From Thermodesulfobacteriaceae bacterium (GTDB lineage Bacteria > Desulfobacterota > Dissulfuribacteria > Dissulfuribacterales > UBA3076), in the NCBI GenBank assembly GCA_012961845.1, contig DTYO01000249.1, positions 1 to 13,776 of the forward strand: a stretch of 13,776 nt of DNA, written 5' to 3'. This document shows, in pieces, positions 9,070-13,776 of the stretch; the stretch's first letter is position 1, and each line of letters opens with the position of its first letter. The position numbers were made by a program, and so were the translations under genes. The notes under the pieces were generated by a model. That model saw nothing but the letters and a program-made list of their open reading frames with translations. It did not search any database and was not told the origin of the DNA.

Positions 9070-9655
9070 AACCTGCCTCTCCTGCCCGGGCCCGAGATTC
9101 CTCTTCGTCTGTCCACTCAGCCGCACCGTAGAAATCGTACTTTTTCAGCCGTCTGGCCACAGCCTTGACCTCTTCGTATCCACTCCATTCTTTTTCAGGC
9201 CCCTGTACCGGGTAATCCTTCCTGAGGGGATGACCTTCCCAGGTTTCAGGAAGAAGAACTCGCCTGAGGTCAGGGTGACCTTCGAATACAATCCCCATAA
9301 GGTCGTAGGTTTCACGCTCATGCCAGTCCGCCCCGGTCCACAGAGAGGTCACCGAGTCGATTCGGCAGTCATCTTCGGGCACCTGTGCTCTGAGGCGGAT
9401 CATGTGTCTGAGAGGAATGGAGTAGAGGTTGTACACCACCTCGAAACGGACATCTTTTCTGTCACCGTAGTCCACACCGCAGAGATCCATGAGGTGGTTC
9501 ATCTGGATTTCAGAATCATCGTGCAGGAACCGGCACATCTCCAGTATCCGATCCCTCCGCACGATCACCCCCATCTGTCCGCGGTGCTCAATCCATTCCA
9601 GTATTTCACCAGGAAAGGCTTCCCGTAATTTTTCGACTATCTCCAGCAGCTCCAC
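9056..9655 (-). CDS. nuoC: NADH-quinone oxidoreductase subunit C (30-kDa subunit)
   Basis: Peripheral connecting-arm subunit, 199 residues, separate from NuoD (not fused as in E. coli). The family signature is clear at about 112-149: HERETYDLMGIVFEGHPDLR, then a WEGHPLRKDYPV block. The start is GTG at 9653-9655, with AAAGGAG 8 nt upstream; it lies 19 nt inside the end of nuoB, so translation is probably coupled to complete reading of nuoB. That matters, because nuoB contains an in-frame TGA. The nuoC stop itself is TGA and is used as a normal terminator, which argues against general TGA reassignment. Confidence 0.97.
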   Translation of the reverse strand: MELLEIVEKLREAFPGEILEWIEHRGQMGVIVRRDRILEMCRFLHDDSEIQMNHLMDLCGVDYGDRKDVRFEVVYNLYSIPLRHMIRLRAQVPEDDCRIDSVTSLWTGADWHERETYDLMGIVFEGHPDLRRVLLPETWEGHPLRKDYPVQGPEKEWSGYEEVKAVARRLKKYDFYGAAEWTDEEESRARAGEAGYVKE

Positions 9656-10188
9656 CTAAATTGCTCCTTTGTTATTCGTTCCTGCAGGCGGATAAGGCCT
9701 TCAAGAAGGGCTTCAGGTCTAGGAGGGCAACCCGGCACATATACATCCACCGGTATAAATTCGTCTGCCCCTTGCACAGTGTGATAGGTATTGAAGACGC
9801 CACCGCTGCAGGCACAGCTGCCCATGGCCACCACATACCTGGGCTCAGGCATCTGGTCGTAAACTCTGCGGACCACCGGCGCCATCTTTTTCGTTACGGT
9901 ACCCGCCACGATCATGGCGTCCGCCTGGCGAGGGCTGGCTCTGAATATGATCCCCAGCCTGTCGAGATCATGGTGGCTGCTCCCGGCAGCCATCATCTCA
10001 ATAGCGCATCAGGCCAAGCCGAAGGTGACCGGCCATATAGAGCTGGCCCGCCCCCAGTTAATCAACTTGTCCAGCGGAGCAATAAATGTATTTCCTCCTG
10101 GAATAACCTTTACACCATCTTCCAGTTCGACTACATTGGACGACGGCCTCAGTCCCATCATTCCGGCAGCATTTTTCATTTTCATCAT
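9637..10188 (-). CDS. nuoB: NADH-quinone oxidoreductase subunit B, probable selenoprotein (in-frame TGA at codon 60)
   Basis: Subunit that binds cluster N2, the final [4Fe-4S] cluster before quinone. Read through the TGA at 10009-10011, the gene gives 183 residues, the normal NuoB length. Before the TGA: PLDKLINWGRASSIWPVTFG. After it: CAIEMMAAGSSHHDLDRLG, then GSCACSGG (C125) and VPGCPPRPE (C154). In the family the four N2 ligands are a tandem Cys pair plus these two Cys; here the pair is TGA-TGC, so codon 60 replaces the first tandem Cys, giving a predicted Sec60-Cys61. The spacing C61 to C125 to C154 fits the family. No frame change occurs across the TGA. A SECIS-like hairpin follows. The start ATG at 10186-10188 has AAGG about 8 nt upstream and lies 8 nt after the nuoA stop. 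Alternatives: a TGC/TGT to TGA mutation (pseudogene) or a sequencing error. The otherwise intact protein and hairpin favour Sec. Confidence 0.85.
9964..9999 (-). promoter_or_regulatory. Candidate bacterial SECIS element in nuoB
   Basis: An RNA hairpin lies just downstream of the in-frame UGA of nuoB. Lower stem GAGAU (9999-9995) pairs with AUCUC (9968-9964). Upper stem GGCUGC (9991-9986) pairs perfectly with GCAGCC (9980-9975). The apical loop is CGGGA (9985-9981). Between the stems there is an asymmetric internal loop in which A9993-U9970 and U9992-A9971 can pair, leaving ACC bulged on the 3' side. The apical loop begins 24 nt after the UGA and has a G in its first two positions, which fits the known loose rules for bacterial SECIS elements (SelB-binding hairpins). 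The bulged U on the 5' side known from E. coli fdhF is not obvious. Folding was done by eye. Confidence 0.65.
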
Positions 10189-10196
10189 CTCTGACC

Positions 10197-10571
10197 TTAT
10201 CGTTCCCACGTCAGAGCCCCCTTTCCCCAAGCATATACATAGCCTGCAAGTAGCAGAAATATGAAAATCAGCATCTCTGCAAACGCAAACAAACCAAGCT
10301 TGTCATACACAATCGCCCATGGATAGAGAAAGATACACTCCACATCAAACACTGCAAAAAGTATGGCGATCAGGTAAAACTTCACAGAAAAACGAAACCT
10401 TGGCAGCTCCGTTGGTTCATTTCCGCTCTCATAGGCCACGAGCTTCTCGTGATACGGCCTGCGCAGGCGCAGCAACTGCCCGAGAGCAATTGCTGCCACG
10501 CCAAAGCCGAGAGCAAAAAGCAACAGGAACAATACGGACATATAATCTGAAGGAAGATACGATCCAGGCAT
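10197..10571 (-). CDS. nuoA: NADH-quinone oxidoreductase subunit A
   Basis: Three-helix membrane subunit next to the quinone cavity, 124 residues. Signature: KLVAYESGNEPTELPRFRFS in the flexible loop (about 43-62), where many homologues have Cys at the Ser of YESG, and LFAVFDVECIFLYPWA (71-86) with the conserved acidic residues in the second helix. The start ATG at 10569-10571 has GAAGG about 11 nt upstream; an internal Met at codon 11 is a less likely alternative. The TAA stop is followed after 8 nt by nuoB. The gene sits 99 nt downstream of the ferredoxin-like gene. Confidence 0.96.
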   Translation of the reverse strand: MPGSYLPSDYMSVLFLLLFALGFGVAAIALGQLLRLRRPYHEKLVAYESGNEPTELPRFRFSVKFYLIAILFAVFDVECIFLYPWAIVYDKLGLFAFAEMLIFIFLLLAGYVYAWGKGALTWER

Positions 10572-10670
10572 AATTAGTTTTACCTTCTTCCGCTAATCTC
10601 CCGTGACAGGGAGGACTTTTTTATTCCCACAACATCACAACACATGCAGCAGAGGGGTGAAATCTGATGA
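10572..10670 (-). other. Intergenic gap between the FeS gene and nuoA, with small hairpin
   Basis: The largest gap within the operon (99 nt). It holds a 5-bp inverted repeat CTCCC/GGGAG with a 6-nt spacer (10598-10613). On the plus strand it is followed by a run of six T after GAC, but no plus-strand gene precedes it; on the minus (coding) strand no T-run follows. It therefore does not look like a terminator for this operon and could instead be an mRNA processing or stability element. No promoter with good -35 and -10 boxes was recognised here. Confidence 0.35.
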
Positions 10671-11177
10671 CTATTTTTCGGCGCGCAGCATCTTTTCGGC
10701 AAATTCCCTTCTCTTTTTCTTTGATGCCGCTTGCGGCGTTACGAGCCGGATGGCTCCGGTTGTACACTTGGTAGTGCAGGCAGGCTCCAGCCCCTGGTCA
10801 ATTCGGTCCCTGCAGAGATCACACTTGATAACCTTGCCCGTATTGATGTTCCACTGAGGAACTCCCCATGGGCAGGCCTTCATGCAGGCCTTGCAGCCAA
10901 CACACAAGTCCCCCTCCACGAACACAATCCCATCCTTGCCTCTGCGCTGCATGGCACCGGTCGGACACGCCTCAACACACCATGGCTGCTCGCAGTGGAA
11001 ACAGTTCATGTACACAAAATCAGTCACCGGTATCCCCTTGGCGAGCCTGGGGCCAACGGAAATCATCTTGCAGTAAAATGCTCCTTCCGGGACACTGTTT
11101 TTCTCCTTGCAGGCCGCCTCGCATGCCAGGCAGCCGATACACAACGTGAGATCCTGCTCTATCTGATATTTACTCAT
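10671..11177 (-). CDS. Four-cluster [4Fe-4S] ferredoxin-like electron-transfer subunit (DmsB/PsrB-type)
   Basis: Electron carrier of 168 residues with sixteen Cys in the four-block pattern of the DmsB/PhsB/HycB family: CIGCLACEAAC (13-23), CFHCEQPWCVEAC (59-71), CVGCKACMKACPWG (92-105), and C119, C122, C134, C138 in the last block, so four [4Fe-4S] clusters are predicted. There is no signal peptide and no membrane helix, so it should be cytoplasmic. It lies 16 nt after the molybdopterin oxidoreductase with GAGGAG 8 nt ahead of its ATG (11175-11177), so the two proteins probably form a complex. The C-terminus is a basic helix (SKKKRREFAEKMLRAEK) that could dock to a partner or membrane. The exact partner redox couple cannot be read from the sequence. 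Confidence 0.93.
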   Translation of the reverse strand: MSKYQIEQDLTLCIGCLACEAACKEKNSVPEGAFYCKMISVGPRLAKGIPVTDFVYMNCFHCEQPWCVEACPTGAMQRRGKDGIVFVEGDLCVGCKACMKACPWGVPQWNINTGKVIKCDLCRDRIDQGLEPACTTKCTTGAIRLVTPQAASKKKRREFAEKMLRAEK

Positions 11178-11193
11178 AATCTGAACTCCTCGT

Positions 11194-13281
11194 TTACGCA
11201 GGTTTCACCTGAACAAAACACTCACACAGCGAAATTCCTCCGCCAGCCGGGTCCCACACATCCAGCAGACCCCTTTCAAAGGCCTGGTCTGCAAGACCTT
11301 TTCCAAATGCCCTGGTCTGAACAGGTACCGTCCTGCCATAGCCATGCAGCATGAAAACCGCCTCGGGGTGGATAAAGTCCGTAACCTTCGCCCTGATCTC
11401 TCCGGTTACGCTTTCATTGGAAATCTCGACCATATCGCCGTCCTGAATCCCAAGTTTTCCGGCCTCGGCCGTATTGATCCAGAGCTCATTGGTACCCAGG
11501 AGTTCAGCCAATACCGGGTTGTTATGAGACTGCCCGTGGGCCTGATAACCACACCTCCCGAACAGGAGGCGGTATGTCCCCGACGACGGGCTTGCCGGGC
11601 TCTCATAGGCCTTGAAGGACGGCACCCCCATCTCTTCCCATTTTGAAGACACGAGTTCAATCTTTCCGGACGGAGTGCCGAACTTGAGGTCATCCCGATC
11701 GTACCAGATCGGCTCCTCAGCCAGCCTGACAAAACCTTTGGCCTCAAAATCTTCTATCGTGACTCCAGTTCCCTGAAGCTGATAATTCCAGATATCTTCA
11801 ATTGATTCGTACGGGAAGTACTCGCCCTTGCCCAGCATCCTGGCAAGCTGAGTCCATATCCACCAGTCAGGCTTGGTGTCGTAAACAGGATCGACTGCCT
11901 TCTGACGCCTGCCGAAACCAGGCTTAAGCCCTTTCTCTGTTCGAAGTATGGTAGCCCTCTCCAGATATGTGCAGTCCGGAAGGATCACATCTGCAAACCA
12001 GGCGGTCTCACTATAGTTGACATCCACCGCCACCAGCAGATCAAGCTTGTTCAAAATCCTTTTCTGTTCCTCGGGATCTGGCATGGACAGAAGCGGATCA
12101 TGCCTGCATACGATGTAGGCCTTGACGGGATAAGGCTCTCCAGTATCAATGGCCTTGTACGCAAGCTGAAGGAGTCCCGGCCCCTTGTCAAACTGTTTGT
12201 ATGTGGTACCACAGCCGTCAGCCCTGGGGTCGCTCACTCCAGGTATATCGGCCCCAAGACTTTTCAACCCAGACTTTCCGGCATCCTTCGGAGTCTTGGG
12301 ATAAATCTGCCCTCCCTTGACTTCGATATTGCCCATCAGGGCGTTGATTATGTGGATCATGCGGCTGGCGTAGAATGAGTCGCTGTATCTGGCCAGCATC
12401 CATCCGGGATGGAAGATCACGCTGGGAGCGTCACCGGCGACCTCTCTGCAGAAAGCCACTATCTCATCTGCAGGAATCCCGGTTTCCTTCTCTGCCCATT
12501 CAGGGGTGTAAGGCGTCAGAAAACTCTGGAACTCCGCCATCCCTGTCACGTATTTATTGACAAAATCGTTATCGTACAAACCTTCGTTGACGATGCAGTT
12601 GGCTATGCCCAGCAGAAGGGCATAATCAGTGCCGGGCCTGATCTGCCAGTAACGAGTGGCCTTAGATGTAGTGTTGGTGGCCCTGGGATCTATATATGTA
12701 ACACGGGCGCCGTTCTTTACAGCCTTGACAAACTGACGTACTTCCTTGACCTTTATGGATTCCGTGATATTCCTGCCGAAGAGAACAATGTGTTTGCAGT
12801 TCTTGAAATCATAGGCGAATCCGGTCCGCCCACGTCCATAAACCGACTTGGAGGCATGATGGGTATTTCTTCCGCAGGTGCAGTCGTGATTACAGTAGTT
12901 CGGAGACCCTATGGCCTTCACAAAGGCCTTGCGGATATCAGCAAAAGGGCCGCCCCTGTCACTCAAGAGCACCGCTTTCGCACCATGCTTGGAAATGATA
13001 TCCTTGAGCTTTTCAGTAATGTATTCTAGAGCCTCATCCCACGTGGCCTGCCGCCATTCTCCGGACCCCCGTGCCCCTGTACGTATCATGGGGCGCTGAG
13101 GTCTTTCTGTATCATAGAGTAGAGCCTTGCCGCCCACTCCCTTGGCACAAAGGCTGGTACCCATCCCTGGATCATTCGGGTTGCCTTCTATCCACTGTAC
13201 CCGACCGCCATCATCCACCTCTACCTTGATGGGACATCGCACCGCGCACATTCCACAAATGCTATAGACAGTTTCACTCAT
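11194..13281 (-). CDS. Molybdopterin oxidoreductase (DMSO reductase superfamily), cytoplasmic catalytic subunit
   Basis: Mo/W-bis-MGD enzyme subunit of 695 residues. N-terminal [4Fe-4S] binding: C9, C12, C16 in CGMCAVRCP and C45 in SLCAKG. Then the catalytic domain, with GSPNYCNHDCTCGRN (125-139), where C136 aligns by position with the Mo-ligand Cys of polysulfide/thiosulfate reductase-type enzymes. The C-terminal dinucleotide-binding domain begins near LLFGRCGYQAHGQSHNNP. There is no Tat signal (it starts MSETVYSICGMC), unlike exported PsrA/PhsA, so it is probably cytoplasmic. It is not NuoG: the N-terminal [2Fe-2S] domain is missing. It is not a typical formate dehydrogenase: the Sec/Cys-His pair is absent. 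The substrate is unknown. It is followed by an FeS partner and then by nuoA, and no NrfD-type anchor gene is present. The ATG at 13279-13281 has GGGAGGGCAGG upstream; no other start codon lies in the open frame further upstream. Confidence 0.92.
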   Translation of the reverse strand: MSETVYSICGMCAVRCPIKVEVDDGGRVQWIEGNPNDPGMGTSLCAKGVGGKALLYDTERPQRPMIRTGARGSGEWRQATWDEALEYITEKLKDIISKHGAKAVLLSDRGGPFADIRKAFVKAIGSPNYCNHDCTCGRNTHHASKSVYGRGRTGFAYDFKNCKHIVLFGRNITESIKVKEVRQFVKAVKNGARVTYIDPRATNTTSKATRYWQIRPGTDYALLLGIANCIVNEGLYDNDFVNKYVTGMAEFQSFLTPYTPEWAEKETGIPADEIVAFCREVAGDAPSVIFHPGWMLARYSDSFYASRMIHIINALMGNIEVKGGQIYPKTPKDAGKSGLKSLGADIPGVSDPRADGCGTTYKQFDKGPGLLQLAYKAIDTGEPYPVKAYIVCRHDPLLSMPDPEEQKRILNKLDLLVAVDVNYSETAWFADVILPDCTYLERATILRTEKGLKPGFGRRQKAVDPVYDTKPDWWIWTQLARMLGKGEYFPYESIEDIWNYQLQGTGVTIEDFEAKGFVRLAEEPIWYDRDDLKFGTPSGKIELVSSKWEEMGVPSFKAYESPASPSSGTYRLLFGRCGYQAHGQSHNNPVLAELLGTNELWINTAEAGKLGIQDGDMVEISNESVTGEIRAKVTDFIHPEAVFMLHGYGRTVPVQTRAFGKGLADQAFERGLLDVWDPAGGGISLCECFVQVKPA

Positions 13282-13345
13282 TTCCTGCCCTCCCTTGCAT
13301 TTCTCAACAGTCTGCCAGCCTACCCCTATGAACCTGTCGATAAAA

Positions 13346-13360
13346 CTATGCCAGGCATAG
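13346..13360. promoter_or_regulatory. Perfect 15-bp palindrome in the leader, candidate operator or RNA hairpin
   Basis: CTATGCC-A-GGCATAG on the plus strand: 7-bp arms around one base. It lies within the predicted leader, about 30-45 nt downstream of the presumed P1 start. As DNA it suits a dimeric repressor. As RNA one arm can instead pair with a second copy of its complement at 13324-13330. Confidence 0.4.
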
Positions 13361-13397
13361 GGTAACCTATATAGTTCACATGAATATATAACACGAT

Positions 13398-13426
13398 TTA
13401 TTATACTTTAGACTTTTATTTGTCAA
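13398..13426 (-). promoter_or_regulatory. Putative sigma70 promoter P1 of the mop-FeS-nuo operon
   Basis: On the minus strand a perfect TTGACA (13421-13426) is followed by TATAAT (13400-13405) with a 15-nt spacer, or by TAATAA (13398-13403) with a 17-nt spacer. Transcription would start near 13390 and give a leader of about 110 nt before the molybdopterin oxidoreductase ATG. The short spacer to the perfect -10 box suggests a promoter that may need an activator. Confidence 0.55.
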
Positions 13427-13443
13427 CCACTTAATTCAGCAAT

Positions 13444-13458
13444 ACTATTAGTAATAGT
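13444..13458. promoter_or_regulatory. Perfect 15-bp palindrome, candidate operator
   Basis: ACTATTA-G-TAATAGT on the plus strand: 7-bp arms around one base, perfectly symmetric. It sits 17 bp upstream of the P1 -35 box and about 27 bp downstream of the P2 -10 box, a good place for a dimeric regulator acting as activator of P1 or blocker of P2. The regulator family is not recognised. Confidence 0.4.
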
Positions 13459-13485
13459 TATCACAATCAAAATTACATAACGAGC

Positions 13486-13513
13486 ATTATATCATAAAAA
13501 GTGAGAGTGTAAA
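13486..13513 (-). promoter_or_regulatory. Putative sigma70 promoter P2, extended -10
   Basis: On the minus strand TTTACA (13508-13513) is followed after 16 nt by TATAAT (13486-13491), preceded by TG one base upstream (TGATATAAT, an extended -10). It lies about 90 nt upstream of P1. The box quality is good, but AT-rich DNA produces such matches by chance, so confidence is moderate. Confidence 0.45.
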
Positions 13514-13776
13514 TTTTCACAACAGGTGCTTTTGTTTATATTATAGATTTAGAATATTAATGACAAGTGTTTACAAACATTAATACACTTAGTGCTTTTT
13601 TTCACTCAAACTTATGTGAATAATATTATTTTGTTATACCTTAACTTAACCCATTAGAGTCATCCGGCTCTCTATGTTGAAAATCCAGCATGGCAGTGTA
13701 AAATATATTGTGTGGATTATGAAAAGTAGAAAAAAGGCACTTTTCCTTGTAAAGGTTTTGATCACCTAAAAACCAA

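Larger units (their letters stand above)
13282..13776. other. AT-rich upstream regulatory region, no gene recognised
   Basis: About 495 nt without a convincing gene, clearly more AT-rich than the coding part. It contains the presumed operon promoters, several short palindromes and TTGTGA-like half sites (for example near 13460 and 13518 on the minus strand). Another -35/-10-like pair on the minus strand (TTGTCA at 13561-13566 and TATAAT at 13540-13545, 15-nt spacer) is weaker. On the plus strand, TTGAAA followed 16 nt later by TAAAAT near 13677-13704 could be a promoter for a gene right of the window, with only a 16-codon ORF (13719-13769) after it. No terminator for a gene entering from the right is clear. 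Confidence 0.6.

Noticed and set aside
9070..9126. Upstream extension of nuoD
   Set aside because: It would overlap nuoC by 71 nt and adds residues without NuoD similarity. The ATG at 9067-9069 has a good ribosome binding site and gives the normal length.
9637..9996. Separate 119-residue ORF starting at the ATG after the nuoB TGA
   Set aside because: It begins inside the conserved EMMAAG block and lacks the first part of NuoB and both tandem ligand positions. No Shine-Dalgarno sequence precedes it. It is the second half of nuoB read through the TGA.
10009..10011. TGA read as tryptophan by a changed genetic code
   Set aside because: The conserved residue here is Cys, not Trp, and several neighbouring genes end at TGA with family-typical C-termini.
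10009..10230. 73-residue ORF as a truncated protein starting inside nuoA
   Set aside because: The first 14 residues overlap nuoA and have no family resemblance. The real start is the ATG at 10186-10188, and the stop is the in-frame TGA that interrupts NuoB at a conserved Cys.
10598..10622. Hairpin plus T-run as a Rho-independent terminator
   Set aside because: The T-run is on the plus strand, where no gene precedes it. The stem is only 5 bp, and three bases separate it from the T-run. On the coding strand no T-run follows.
11194..13281. Molybdopterin gene as nuoG or formate dehydrogenase
   Set aside because: It lacks the NuoG N-terminal [2Fe-2S] ferredoxin domain and the Sec/Cys-His active-site pair of formate dehydrogenases.
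13719..13769. 16-residue plus-strand ORF (starts MKSRKKALF) as a small gene or leader peptide
   Set aside because: Too short to support, with no convincing ribosome binding site and AT-rich context. It could be a leader only if a gene follows to the right, which cannot be seen.

Overview
The window carries one long minus-strand gene cluster for a respiratory complex I (Nuo/NDH-1 family) from what looks like a strictly anaerobic bacterium, most likely a member of the Desulfobacterota (former Deltaproteobacteria). That placement is an inference from three things: an 11-subunit complex I without NuoE, NuoF and NuoG, a linked molybdopterin enzyme, and an apparent selenocysteine codon. No rRNA or other taxonomic marker is present.

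Layout, in the direction of transcription (from high to low coordinates): an AT-rich, gene-free upstream region (13282-13776) with two good sigma70-like promoters and several palindromes; a cytoplasmic molybdopterin oxidoreductase (11194-13281); a four-cluster [4Fe-4S] ferredoxin-like partner (10671-11177); a 99-nt gap; then nuoA, nuoB, nuoC, nuoD, nuoH, nuoI, nuoJ, nuoK, nuoL, nuoM and nuoN. nuoN runs off the left edge of the window. Most nuo junctions overlap or are only a few bases apart, so this reads as a single operon. The genes nuoE, nuoF and nuoG (the NADH-oxidising module) are missing exactly where they usually sit, between nuoD and nuoH.

The most striking feature is nuoB. A conceptual translation breaks it into two ORFs at a TGA (10009-10011). 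Both halves are in the same frame, both are highly typical NuoB, and the TGA falls exactly on the first of the two tandem cysteines that bind cluster N2, the last iron-sulfur cluster before quinone. A stable hairpin starts 9 nt after the TGA and has its G-rich apical loop at about nt 24, as expected for a bacterial SECIS element. Several neighbouring genes use TGA as a normal stop, so a changed genetic code is unlikely. I read nuoB as a probable selenoprotein (Sec60-Cys61). I know of no described selenocysteine in NuoB.

How the parts may work together: NuoB, C, D and I form the quinone-side connecting arm with clusters N2, N6a and N6b. NuoA, H, J, K, L, M and N form the proton-pumping membrane arm. 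With no NADH module, electrons must enter from another donor. The molybdopterin enzyme and its four-cluster electron carrier, which lack a Tat signal and a membrane anchor gene, are the obvious local candidates for an alternative cytoplasmic electron-input (or output) module, although free ferredoxin is also possible. NuoL has an unusual N-terminal extension with a hydrophobic segment and a His/Gly-rich stretch.
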